DNA of 64,000 nucleotides from Aequorivita echinoideorum (GCF_018476645.1 NZ_JAHCTB010000002.1:558001-622000); one strand, 5' to 3'; shown: positions 26,324-34,882, counted from the stretch's first letter. A program made the numbers and translations. Notes: generated by a model from the letters alone, not told the origin.

Positions 26324-29149
26324 ATGAAAACTTTAGTACAATTATTTTTCTTTCTTTTTACTGTAATTTCAGTAGCCCAAAACGGCTCTATCGTTGGGAA
26401 ATTGACCGACACAGATTACAATAACGAGCCGCTTCCATTTGCAAACATTTTTATAAAAGGAACTACAAAAGGGGTGACGTCTGACATTGACGGACTTTAT
26501 TCCATTGAAAATGTGGGACCCGGTACTTATACCGTAGTGTACAGTTTTGTAGGGTATGAAACCGTTGAAATACCGAATGTAAAGGTTGTAGCCGATAAAG
26601 TTACGAATGTAGATGTACCTATGGGTGCAAGTGCGGCAGCCCTAGATGAAGTTGTAATTAAAACCACTACGCGCCGCGAGAGTGCGGTTGCACTTTTATT
26701 GGAACAAAAAAAGGCCGTGGGAATTACACAATCTATTGGTGCTGAAGATTTATCCCGCAAAGGAGTGGGCGATGCGGAAAGTGCGGTAACCAAGGTTACG
26801 GGTATTAAAAAGCAGGCCGGAATAAAAAATGTTTTCGTCCGTGGATTGGGCGATCGTTACAACTCTACTACTTTAAATGAATTGCCTTTGCCATCAGAAG
26901 ATCCAGAGTATAAGAATATTTCATTGGATTTCTTTGCTTCCGATATAATTGAGAGTGTTGGTATTAATAAAACATTTTCTACTCCAATTTATGGTGATGT
27001 TGCAGGAGCGAATATCAATATTGTAAGCAAAGAACTCAATGGTTCCGGCAGCTTGCAGTTTTCAATTTCTCCGGAGGTTAACTCACGTGCCATCGGCAAG
27101 ACCTTCCTTACAATGGATAACGCCAAGTATATTGGGAATATCCACAATGTTTCGGTTCCTATTAAAGATTTAGGTGTGCATTCTTTCGACAATAATTATA
27201 AGCCAGAAATGCAAAATGCGCAGTTGAACTCGAGCTACTCTCTTTCTGGCGGAAAGCGCTTCGCTTTGGGCGATAATAGCTTGAGCGTGTTTTTTGTCGG
27301 AAAATTTGATAACAAATATGAATTCAGGGAAGGAACTTCAGATAGGATCAATGCATCCGGAAATTACAGACAACAGTTTGACCGGACTGAATATATCTAT
27401 AATGTTTCCAAACTTGGAATGGGAAATATAAAGTACCGCTTCGCCGGTGGTGATTATATTGCCGTAAATAGTCTTTTCATAAAAAATAATGGACAAAGCG
27501 TTGCTGATTATTATGGCCTTAGAGCAGGTTTAACTGAAAATGACGAGCCTGGAAACCCCGTACGCGCGCTTATTAGAAGGCAACAAGAAAATGAAAACAA
27601 CCTTTTTGTAAACCAACTTCTTACCTCATTTACGCTTACCGAAAAATTAAGCCTGGAAGCCGGCGCTTCTTATAATACCATACGCGGTTATGAACCGGAC
27701 AGAAGAACAAACACGTATGTTATCGATGTCAACGAAAATATAGCACGTGCTGCTTCCGGTAGTGCGCTTAACAACAGATTTTATTCAAATCTTGAAGAAA
27801 ATGACCTTGCCGGCAAGCTCTACTTAGATTATGCCCTCAATGGCAAAAACGAGGACAGTAATAACAGTCGCGTACGTTTGGGCTACAATTATCGCGATAC
27901 CGATAGAACTTTCAACTATACGCAAATCAATTACCTTTTCGACAGCCCAGCCGTTGTGGATATTGACAACCCGGACACGTCGCTTTTCAATCAGGAATCA
28001 CTTAATGCCGGAATTTTCAGGCTTACCACAAACCGTGGCGATGGCCGTGATGGCACTGATCCTTTCAGACCATTTTCATATAGTGGTGATAGAAAAATTC
28101 ATGCAGGACTGGCCGAGGTTGCCTATGATTTTTCAGATAAATTTTCAGCGAATGCCGGGGTGCGTTACGAGCAAGTGAAGCAAGAAGTAACTTTTGATAC
28201 AAACCTTGCCAGCACGGACGATCCCAACACAGATCCTTCACTAATTGACGAAAATTTCATACTGCCAAGCTTCAACTTAAAATATAATTTCAACGAAAAC
28301 AGTATCGTGCGTATGGCAGGTAGTAAAACCTACACGCTTCCGCAGTTTAAAGAGGTGGCGCCATTTTTATATGAAGATGTAACCTTCAACAGTTTTGGTA
28401 ATCCTTCATTATTAACTGCTGAAAATTACAACGTTGACCTTAAATATGAATATTATTTCAGTCCAGGTGAAATAATCGCGGTAACTGGTTTTTACAAGAA
28501 TATCAAAAATGCGATCAATAGAATTGAAGTAAACTCTGCCGCAAGTGAACTTTCTTATGTAAATACTGGTGATGCAAATGTGGGTGGAATTGAATTCGAA
28601 CTCAGAAAAGACCTAATTCGATTTGCAGATGAGTCTGGAGCAGAAAAATCCTTGACATTTGGATTGAATGGTTCCTATCTCTATTCAAATCAAAAATTGG
28701 AAGATGTTCCTACGGATGATTTAACTGTTCGTTTTACGAACCAAGAAGATGAACTTGAAGGTTCTTCACCTTTGGTAATCGGGTCAGATTTAACGCTCAA
28801 TCTTAAAAAAGGCTCTACTGGAATTACCAGCTCGTTGGTTTTCAATTATAACAGTGAGAGTATCTATTCTTTGGGAACTGGTGGTGATGATGCCAATCCA
28901 GGATCGGGTAAAAACAATATCATGCTTTCATCTATTGCCACTTTGGATTTCATAAATAGAATAGCAATCAATGAAAACTTTGGAATCAAATTGAATATTA
29001 AGAATATCCTCGACCCGGAGTATAAATTGAGCCAGGACGTAAATAACATTGGGGTAGCAAATCCCACTTTGCCAGATGGCCAAGAAACCACAATCGAAAC
29101 GTTTAAACGTGGGGTATTGTTCAGTGCTGGAGTATCATACAGTTTTTAA
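26324..29149 (+). CDS. TonB-dependent outer-membrane receptor of the phosphate island
   Basis: The protein has 941 residues with a signal peptide (cleavage after VISVAQ). A CarboxypepD_reg-like beta-sandwich (about 22-105, GKLTDTDYNNEPLPFANI) is followed by a plug domain (about 120-250, with VFVRGLGDRYNSTTLNELPL and NINIVSKEL) and a 22-strand barrel ending in the aromatic YSF. No SusD partner follows, so it is not a classical SusC/D pair. It is coupled instead to a beta-helix lipoprotein. Six Pho-box-like repeats lie upstream, so the substrate is probably phosphate or a phosphorus-containing compound (inference). The leader ends CGACAAAAATG, complementary to the sRNA loop at 31201. Confidence 0.92.
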   Translation: MKTLVQLFFFLFTVISVAQNGSIVGKLTDTDYNNEPLPFANIFIKGTTKGVTSDIDGLYSIENVGPGTYTVVYSFVGYETVEIPNVKVVADKVTNVDVPMGASAAALDEVVIKTTTRRESAVALLLEQKKAVGITQSIGAEDLSRKGVGDAESAVTKVTGIKKQAGIKNVFVRGLGDRYNSTTLNELPLPSEDPEYKNISLDFFASDIIESVGINKTFSTPIYGDVAGANINIVSKELNGSGSLQFSISPEVNSRAIGKTFLTMDNAKYIGNIHNVSVPIKDLGVHSFDNNYKPEMQNAQLNSSYSLSGGKRFALGDNSLSVFFVGKFDNKYEFREGTSDRINASGNYRQQFDRTEYIYNVSKLGMGNIKYRFAGGDYIAVNSLFIKNNGQSVADYYGLRAGLTENDEPGNPVRALIRRQQENENNLFVNQLLTSFTLTEKLSLEAGASYNTIRGYEPDRRTNTYVIDVNENIARAASGSALNNRFYSNLEENDLAGKLYLDYALNGKNEDSNNSRVRLGYNYRDTDRTFNYTQINYLFDSPAVVDIDNPDTSLFNQESLNAGIFRLTTNRGDGRDGTDPFRPFSYSGDRKIHAGLAEVAYDFSDKFSANAGVRYEQVKQEVTFDTNLASTDDPNTDPSLIDENFILPSFNLKYNFNENSIVRMAGSKTYTLPQFKEVAPFLYEDVTFNSFGNPSLLTAENYNVDLKYEYYFSPGEIIAVTGFYKNIKNAINRIEVNSAASELSYVNTGDANVGGIEFELRKDLIRFADESGAEKSLTFGLNGSYLYSNQKLEDVPTDDLTVRFTNQEDELEGSSPLVIGSDLTLNLKKGSTGITSSLVFNYNSESIYSLGTGGDDANPGSGKNNIMLSSIATLDFINRIAINENFGIKLNIKNILDPEYKLSQDVNNIGVANPTLPDGQETTIETFKRGVLFSAGVSYSF

Positions 29150-29173
29150 TTAGCAATTAACAAAAGCATAATA

Positions 29174-29212
29174 TTAACCTAAACGTGACGAAACAACACA
29201 ATTGTTTCTTTG
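29174..29212 (+). promoter_or_regulatory. Two-unit Pho-box-like repeat and TTTG element
   Basis: TTAACC (29174) and GTGACG (29185) are 11 bp apart; TTTG (29209-29212) is followed by CACC, exactly as at 26297. Here 18 bp separate the second hexamer from TTTG, unlike the 24 bp of the other promoters, so this is the weakest member. Confidence 0.5.
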
Positions 29213-29239
29213 CACCAAACTTTTAAAATCAGACAAAAA

Positions 29240-30511
29240 ATGAAAAAAATTCTTTTATCCAGCCTTTTATTAGCAGCCTTAGCAATCTCCAGCTGCAGTA
29301 AAGATGATGATGGCGGAACACCCGAACCGGTAGCAACTTGTAATGACGGAATTCTTAATGGGGATGAAACTGCTGTAGACTGCGGTGGTTCTTGTGAGCC
29401 TTGTGAGATCGCTGCCGAAAAAGATGGTATTATCGCTGGACAGGACGATCCAGATTTAGATCCAGAAGATCTTAAAGGAGATGTTACTGCAAATGTGTGT
29501 TTAACTTCAGATACAGTATGGACTCTTAATGGACCACTAAGCGTTAAAAACGGAGCAACCCTTTGTATTGAGCCGGGAACAGTAATCAGGGCTACCGCAG
29601 GGGGAACTGATGTATATGTAGCTATTGAGCAAGGTGCAAAAATTGATGCTCGCGGAACTGCCAATTCACCTATTACATTTACTTCCAATGCCGGAAATCC
29701 AAGATCTGGTGACTGGGGTGGTATTTTGATTATTGGTAAAGCACCTATCAGCGGTGGTGGAACAGCTACAACAGAGGTTGTAAACTTAACCTATGGTGGT
29801 ACAGATGCAAGTGACAATTCTGGTGTAATGACTTATGTACAGGCATTATATACTGGCGCGCGTATTAACGGTGATAAGGAATTCAACGGTATCACTTTCT
29901 ACGGAGTTGGTAATGCAACTGTTGTTGAAAACGTAGGTGTATTCTTCGGTGATGATGATGCCTTTGAGTGGTTTGGCGGAACGGTAAACGTTCGTAATGC
30001 AATTGCTGTAAACATTAAGGATGATATGTTTGACTGGACACAAGGATGGACCGGTACTGCTACAAATCTTTATGGATTAAGAGAAGCTAGCTATACCGCT
30101 ATAACTGAAGACCCGCGTGGTATTGAAGGAGACGGTAACCTTGACGGACAAAATCCTGGAGATTCAGGTCAATCTAACCCAACAATCAATGGACTTGTAT
30201 TGATTAATGGAGCTCCTGTATCTATGGCAGATATGATCAAAGTACGAAGAGGAAGCGGTCTTACCTTAACAAATGGCTACGTTGCATTTGCAAATGAAAA
30301 TGCTGAGGCAAGTGATTTTATCGATCTATTGGACGGTGCTGGTGATGCAAACGGTGCAAACATCAATATGTCTTTAGTAGGTGATGCAGCTTCAGGATTG
30401 GATATTACAGATATTAAGTCAGTTTCTGGCGCAACAATCAATGTAACTGAAGGAACAACACCAACAGTTGACAGAAACATCTTTAACTGGACTGGTTACA
30501 GTTTTGAATAA
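29240..30511 (+). CDS. Surface lipoprotein with beta-helix-like domain, partner of the TonB receptor
   Basis: ATG 29240 gives 423 residues with a lipobox (LAISSCSK) and an acidic tether (DDDGG) typical of surface lipoproteins in Bacteroidota. A short cysteine motif, CNDGxxNGDExxxDCGG then CEPC (about 36-57), follows; the same kind of motif is known in other Bacteroidota surface proteins. The rest (from about 95) has repeats like VKNGATLCIEPGTVI and TYGGTDASDNSG that suggest a right-handed beta-helix. It sits 90 bp after the TonB receptor with its own weak Pho-like promoter. Its ligand is unknown; capture of a phosphorus compound is inferred from context. Confidence 0.8.
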   Translation: MKKILLSSLLLAALAISSCSKDDDGGTPEPVATCNDGILNGDETAVDCGGSCEPCEIAAEKDGIIAGQDDPDLDPEDLKGDVTANVCLTSDTVWTLNGPLSVKNGATLCIEPGTVIRATAGGTDVYVAIEQGAKIDARGTANSPITFTSNAGNPRSGDWGGILIIGKAPISGGGTATTEVVNLTYGGTDASDNSGVMTYVQALYTGARINGDKEFNGITFYGVGNATVVENVGVFFGDDDAFEWFGGTVNVRNAIAVNIKDDMFDWTQGWTGTATNLYGLREASYTAITEDPRGIEGDGNLDGQNPGDSGQSNPTINGLVLINGAPVSMADMIKVRRGSGLTLTNGYVAFANENAEASDFIDLLDGAGDANGANINMSLVGDAASGLDITDIKSVSGATINVTEGTTPTVDRNIFNWTGYSFE

Positions 30512-30531
30512 ATAGTGGATTAGCAAAAAAT

Positions 30532-30567
30532 AAAATCCCCGGGCCAAAGGATGACCCGGGGATTTTT
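30532..30567. terminator. Strong bidirectional intrinsic terminator
   Basis: AAATCCCCGGG pairs with CCCGGGGATTT around an 11-nt loop, between the lipoprotein gene (+) and the convergent 119-residue gene (-). Confidence 0.88.
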
Positions 30568-30590
30568 ATTTATGCAATAAAGAAATTTAA

Positions 30591-30950
30591 CTAGTTTGAT
30601 ACAATTTGGGTATTTTCAGATTTCCAGGTAACCACTTTCGCAATACGCGCATCCGCATAGGTTACTTCTTGAATATTTTTATTTGAAAAGAAATACCAAG
30701 TGCCAGTTTTAGCGCCATTGTTATATTTAGCTACGGCAGTTTTGTTTCCATTTCTATCAAAACTTACCCACTCACCGTGAAGTTTGTTTTCTTTTGTGTA
30801 AAAACCAGTTTGTGCAACCTCACCATTATCGTGGTAAAGTGTAGCTTGAATAACATCACCATCTAGATAGAAAGTGTCTTTATTGTTTTCTTGTGCCAAA
30901 GCAACTGAAGAAATAAGTGCTATAACCAAAAGGGACAATATATTTTTCAT
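30591..30950 (-). CDS. Secreted MORN/YwqK-like repeat protein
   Basis: The protein has 119 residues with a signal peptide (cleavage after SSVALAQ). The mature part has short YwqK/MORN-type repeats (ATLYHDNGEVAQTGFY, LHGEWVSFDRNGNKTAVAKY, AKTGTWYFFSNKNIQEV). Such proteins are widespread in Bacteroidota and are sometimes labelled 'toxin-antitoxin system YwqK family antitoxin', a label I would not trust. It has a TAACTTTG element at 30982-30989. It sits inside the phosphate island on the opposite strand. Function is unknown. Confidence 0.82.
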   Translation of the reverse strand: MKNILSLLVIALISSVALAQENNKDTFYLDGDVIQATLYHDNGEVAQTGFYTKENKLHGEWVSFDRNGNKTAVAKYNNGAKTGTWYFFSNKNIQEVTYADARIAKVVTWKSENTQIVSN

Positions 30951-30981
30951 ACGTTTAATTTTTTTAAATTTTCTGAATACT

Positions 30982-30989
30982 CAAAGTTA
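30982..30989 (-). promoter_or_regulatory. -7 promoter element for the YwqK-like gene
   Basis: On the minus strand TAACTTTG, an exact TAnnTTTG match 31 bp before the ATG. Confidence 0.6.
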
Positions 30990-31117
30990 AAAAATTAACC
31001 CTAATTAAACAATTACATAACGTTGAATTAACATTAAGCCTATAATACATTCATTATAAGATATTTAATAATTATAATATTCAATATATTCAAAAAATTT
31101 TATCTCTTAATGATTTA

Positions 31118-31162
31118 GTAAACATCTGTTTACGGTAAAGGAACATTGAAAGTTTTCCTTTG
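31118..31162 (+). promoter_or_regulatory. Pho-box-like promoter with no protein gene behind it
   Basis: Hexamers GTAAAC (31118), TTTACG (31129) and GGAACA (31140) are spaced by exactly 11 bp. TTTG at 31159-31162 lies 13 bp after the last and 24 bp after the middle hexamer, the same two distances as in the TonB receptor promoter. No ATG occurs before the terminator at 31227, so it should drive a non-coding RNA. Confidence 0.6.
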
Positions 31163-31166
31163 TAAC

Positions 31167-31254
31167 CGCCTTATAATAGGCAACATTTAAAATCGTTTAG
31201 TTTTTGTCGACTAGATTTTAAAAACTGGGCTGTCCATTTGGGCAGCCCTTTTTT
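31167..31254 (+). ncRNA. Candidate phosphate-regulated small RNA (~88 nt, three hairpins)
   Basis: Downstream of an orphan Pho-box-like promoter, the sequence can fold into three consecutive hairpins. The first is GCCT/AGGC with a 6-nt loop (31168-31181). The second is a 9-bp perfect stem, TTTAAAATC (31186-31194) with GATTTTAAA (31214-31222), extended by TAG/CTA past a bulge and closed by the loop TTTTTGTCGA (31201-31210). The third is a terminator, GGGCTGTCC/GGGCAGCCC with an ATTT loop and six T. There is no ATG. The segment 31196-31209 is complementary to 14 contiguous nt of the porin leader (31334-31347). The exact 5' end is estimated from the promoter. Confidence 0.6.
31227..31254 (+). 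terminator. Orphan intrinsic terminator (3' end of candidate sRNA)
   Basis: A 9-bp stem with one G-T pair, loop ATTT, then TTTTTT. No protein gene ends within 700 bp upstream on this strand, so it must close a non-coding transcript. Confidence 0.88.
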
Positions 31255-31284
31255 CATTTGAAAAGTAGTAAATTGTCCCATCAC

Positions 31285-31329
31285 TTAACATTAAGGAAAC
31301 ATTAGAGACGTTAAAAATTGTGTTCTTTG
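31285..31329 (+). promoter_or_regulatory. Pho-box-like promoter of the porin gene
   Basis: TTAACA (31285) and GAAACA (31296) are 11 bp apart, and TTTG (31326-31329) starts 24 bp after the second hexamer. TTTGCTCC resembles the TTTGCACC of the two upstream genes. Confidence 0.65.
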
Positions 31330-31359
31330 CTCCCGACAAAAACTAAAATTCGAAATTAA

Positions 31360-32559
31360 ATGTACCGCACCAGTTGTCTTCTTGGCCTAATGCTTCTTTT
31401 CGCCTACACCGTACCGGCACAGGAAACCTCTTCAAAATTCGGCAACGGAATGGTGAATTATGTGGCGAAGGATAGTTCCTGGAGCGTAAAATTTGCCCCC
31501 CGTATCCAGTTTAGAGCAAACTCATTGTGGCTGTATGAAGGCACACAATTCGGCAAACCAGAGCAAGATTATCAAATTCGCCGGGCGCGATTAAAGTTTG
31601 ATGGCTTCGCTTATACCCCAAAGCTTCGATATAAATTTGAGCTTGGCCTTTCCAGTTTAGATATGGCTGGCGCTTCAGAATTTACCGCCAACGCGCCACG
31701 TATTATTTATGACGCCGTCATAAAATGGAAATTTTATAAAAATGTGGAATTATGGGCCGGACAGACCAAACTTCCCGGAAACCGTGAACGCGTAATTTCT
31801 TCGGCAGATATGCAACTGGTTGACCGTTCGGTTTTAAACCGGGTTTTCAATATAGATCGTGATGTTGGTTTTCAACTTCGACACTTCTTTTCAATTTCAG
31901 AAGAAATAATTATCCGCGAAATTTTTGCGCTTTCACAAGGTGAGGGAAGAAATGTGGTTACGGGAAACCTGGGAGGCCATCAATATACGGGCAGGATTGA
32001 AGTGCTGCCTTTTGGAAACTTCACAAAAAGGGGTGATTATATTGGCGGTGATATTTATAGGGAAAAAAATCCTAAATTGTCAATCGGCGCCACATATGAT
32101 TATAACGACAATGCCGTAAAAACCCGAAGTAATATGGGTGCGTATATGCGAAACGACATCGGTTTTTTTGAAACGGATATTTCAACAATATTTGTGGATG
32201 CCATGTTTAAATATGAAGGATTTTCATTTATGGGAGAATATAGCCATAGGCAAGCGGATAATCCCATAGCAACCAATAGTGATGGCACTTTGACAGGACA
32301 GGAGGTTTACGAAGGAGATGGGCTTAATCTGCAATGCGGTTATCTTTTTGATTCAAATTGGGAAGTAGCCGGAAGATATAGCACCGTACTTCCGGATACC
32401 GAATTTTTTCCCACTGAAAGCATCAATGAATATACCTTTGGAATTTCAAAATATATTGTGGGCCACAAGCTCAAATTCCAAACTGATATAACGTATGGAA
32501 CCATAGGAAATACAAGCAACTTAATTGAATACAGAATGGGTTTTGACCTCCATTTTTAA
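31360..32559 (+). CDS. Phosphate-selective-type porin (Porin_O_P family)
   Basis: The protein has 399 residues with a signal peptide (cleavage after TVPAQ). The barrel begins with WSVKFAPRIQFRAN and carries the family segment YQIRRARLKFDGFAYTPKLRY (shortened: IRRARLKFDGF). It ends with MGFDLHF, an aromatic terminal strand. This is the OprP/OprO family, which forms anion- or phosphate-selective channels. The PiT transporter follows after 79 bp with its own similar promoter, so outer- and inner-membrane uptake are paired. The leader 31334-31347 is complementary to the upstream sRNA candidate. Selectivity for phosphate is inferred. Confidence 0.88.
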   Translation: MYRTSCLLGLMLLFAYTVPAQETSSKFGNGMVNYVAKDSSWSVKFAPRIQFRANSLWLYEGTQFGKPEQDYQIRRARLKFDGFAYTPKLRYKFELGLSSLDMAGASEFTANAPRIIYDAVIKWKFYKNVELWAGQTKLPGNRERVISSADMQLVDRSVLNRVFNIDRDVGFQLRHFFSISEEIIIREIFALSQGEGRNVVTGNLGGHQYTGRIEVLPFGNFTKRGDYIGGDIYREKNPKLSIGATYDYNDNAVKTRSNMGAYMRNDIGFFETDISTIFVDAMFKYEGFSFMGEYSHRQADNPIATNSDGTLTGQEVYEGDGLNLQCGYLFDSNWEVAGRYSTVLPDTEFFPTESINEYTFGISKYIVGHKLKFQTDITYGTIGNTSNLIEYRMGFDLHF

Positions 32560-32571
32560 CCAAAAATACAG

Positions 32572-32616
32572 TTAACAATTTGGTAACAATCAATCCTAAT
32601 TTATATGGGAAATTTG
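32572..32616 (+). promoter_or_regulatory. Pho-box-like promoter of the PiT gene
   Basis: TTAACA (32572) and GTAACA (32583) are 11 bp apart; TTTG (32613-32616) starts 24 bp after the second hexamer. Confidence 0.65.
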
Positions 32617-32638
32617 TGCCAGTTTAATAAAACGAGCA

Positions 32639-34882
32639 ATGGATAATATTTACTTAATGATGATTATTGCCTTGGGGGTTCTAGCCATCGCAGACTTGGT
32701 GGTAGGCGTTAGTAATGACGCTGTTAACTTCCTGAATTCGGCAATAGGTTCAAAGGCTATCCCCTTCAAAACCATTTTAATCATTGCCAGTATAGGCATA
32801 TTTATTGGCGCCAGTTTTTCCAGTGGAATGATGGAAGTAGCCCGAAAGGGAATTTTTGTCCCTGGCGAATTTTACTTCGATGAGATCATGATCATTTTCA
32901 TGGCTGTCATGATTACGGATATCCTCCTTTTGGATTTTTTCAATACGTTGGGCCTTCCCACCTCTACCACTGTTTCTATTGTATTTGAACTTTTGGGTGC
33001 GGCCGTGGTTATGGCATTAATAAAGGTTGGATACTCAGACACCGAAAATATTACCAACCTTGCAAAGTACATCAACACAAGCAAAGCTTTGGAAATTGTC
33101 ACGGGTATTGTTGTCTCCGTCGTGGTCGCGTTTACGGCGGGTAGCATTGTTCAATATATTTCGCGTCTTATTTTTACCTTTCAGGCAGAACCCCGGATGA
33201 AATATTTTGGCGCAATATTCGGTGGTATCGCGCTCACGTCCATAAGCTATTTCATTTTTATGAAAGGTTTGAAAGGCACACCCTTCTACGGAAGTTTTGA
33301 AGGAATTGTAGACGGAAATACGTGGCTTACCATAGGTTTAAGTTTTATATTCTGGGTAGTGTTCTCCCAACTTTATATGATGATTTTCAAAAGAAATGTT
33401 TTGGTAATCGTAATTGCCGTTGGAACTTTTGGTCTTGCACTTGCATTTGCCGGAAATGATTTGGTGAATTTTATAGGAGTACCTATGGCTGCCTACCATA
33501 GTTATGAAGCCTGGGTAAATTCTGGCGTTGCAGCTACGGATTTTGAAATGACCAGTTTGGCGAATGCCGTTCCCGCAGAACCCATTTTGCTTTTTATAGC
33601 TGGAGGCGTTATGGTTTTAACGCTTTGGTTTTCAAAAAAAGCACAAACTGTTTCTGATACGGAAATCGATTTGGCACGCCAAGGCGAAGGACATGAAAAA
33701 TTCAACCCGAATATGCTCTCCCGCTTGCTGGTAAAAGGAGGAACGCAACTCGCATATTTCTTTGAAGCCATTATCCCACAAAGCTTGCAGGCCAAAATAG
33801 ATAAACGTTTCGAAAAACCTGTTGTGGCACTTCCAAAACATAAAACGTATGAACTACCTGCGTTTGATATGATTCGTGCCTCAATAAATCTTACCGTTGC
33901 AGGGGTACTTATTTCTACCGCAACGTCTTTAAAACTTCCGTTGTCCACAACCTACGTAACCTTTATGGTTGCCATGGGTACTTCGCTTGCAGACCGTGCT
34001 TGGGGCCGTGAGAGCGCCGTTTACAGAGTTGCGGGTGTATTGAACGTAATTGGCGGTTGGTTTTTCACAGCATTTGTGGCATTTGTGGCAGCGGGAACAT
34101 TGGCGTACCTCATTTACATAGGAAGAGGGGCTATGATAGCCGTTTTATTGCTTCTTGCGATATTGCTATTGGTTCGCAATTATATTTCACATAAAAATAA
34201 AGTGCAGCTTAAACTGAGCAAATCAAAATTGAAGAAGACTGAAAGCAAAACAGTACAGGGAATTATCCAGGAAAGTGCCGAAAACATTAGCAATGTTGTT
34301 TCGCGTTCCAATAAAATCTATACTGATATGCTTCGTGGCCTCGCAAAACAGGACACCAAAAAGTTGAAGAAAAGCAAGAAAGGCGTCAAGAAGCTTAATG
34401 ATGAGGTTGAGGAACTTCGGGACAATATTTTCTATTTCATAAAAAATCTTGATGAAAACAGCGTCCGCGGAAGTAATTTTTACATAGTGGTACTCGGATA
34501 TCTCACCGATGTTGTACAATCGCTGGAGTTTATTTCAAAAGCCAGTTATAAGCACGTAAACAATAATCATAAAGCGTTACGATTCAATCAAATTAAGGAT
34601 CTTCAAGAAATTGATCAGCATTTGGAAGCGTTATTTAAGGAAATTGAAGATATTTTTGAAAAGAAAGATTTTATCAGAATTGAAAAAGTGCTTCAAAATC
34701 AAGATAAGATTTTTACGAGTCTTACTAATAAAATTGAAAAACAGATTGCCAGAACAAGAACTGAAGAATCAAGTCCAAAAAATACGACCCTATACTTCAG
34801 TCTTCTGTTAGAAACAAAAGATTTGGTCACTGCACTTATGAATTTGATGGGAGAGTACTACGGTAGCTATAAAAAATCATAA
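32639..34882 (+). CDS. pit: PiT-family inorganic phosphate transporter fused to a PhoU-like domain
   Basis: The protein has 747 residues, longer than a plain PiT protein (about 500). The first ~520 residues hold the two PHO4 repeats with the signatures GVSNDAVNFLNSAIG and GLPTSTTVSI in the first half and LKLPLSTTYVTFMVAMGTSLADRAWGRE (shortened: LPLSTTYVTFMVAMG) in the second. A long soluble loop (about 335-420) separates them. The last ~210 residues are helical (KKLKKSKKGVKKLNDEVEEL) and resemble a PhoU-type regulator. Import would use a cation gradient. A fused PhoU part could modulate transport or signal phosphate status. The Pho-like promoter supports induction by phosphate shortage. Confidence 0.9.
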   Translation: MDNIYLMMIIALGVLAIADLVVGVSNDAVNFLNSAIGSKAIPFKTILIIASIGIFIGASFSSGMMEVARKGIFVPGEFYFDEIMIIFMAVMITDILLLDFFNTLGLPTSTTVSIVFELLGAAVVMALIKVGYSDTENITNLAKYINTSKALEIVTGIVVSVVVAFTAGSIVQYISRLIFTFQAEPRMKYFGAIFGGIALTSISYFIFMKGLKGTPFYGSFEGIVDGNTWLTIGLSFIFWVVFSQLYMMIFKRNVLVIVIAVGTFGLALAFAGNDLVNFIGVPMAAYHSYEAWVNSGVAATDFEMTSLANAVPAEPILLFIAGGVMVLTLWFSKKAQTVSDTEIDLARQGEGHEKFNPNMLSRLLVKGGTQLAYFFEAIIPQSLQAKIDKRFEKPVVALPKHKTYELPAFDMIRASINLTVAGVLISTATSLKLPLSTTYVTFMVAMGTSLADRAWGRESAVYRVAGVLNVIGGWFFTAFVAFVAAGTLAYLIYIGRGAMIAVLLLLAILLLVRNYISHKNKVQLKLSKSKLKKTESKTVQGIIQESAENISNVVSRSNKIYTDMLRGLAKQDTKKLKKSKKGVKKLNDEVEELRDNIFYFIKNLDENSVRGSNFYIVVLGYLTDVVQSLEFISKASYKHVNNNHKALRFNQIKDLQEIDQHLEALFKEIEDIFEKKDFIRIEKVLQNQDKIFTSLTNKIEKQIARTRTEESSPKNTTLYFSLLLETKDLVTALMNLMGEYYGSYKKS

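Noticed and set aside
30980-31035. Pho-like 11-bp repeats for the minus-strand YwqK-like gene
   Set aside because: Hexamers such as TTAATT and TTTAAT do fall 11 bp apart, but they lack the C of the consensus and the region is very AT-rich, so chance is likely.
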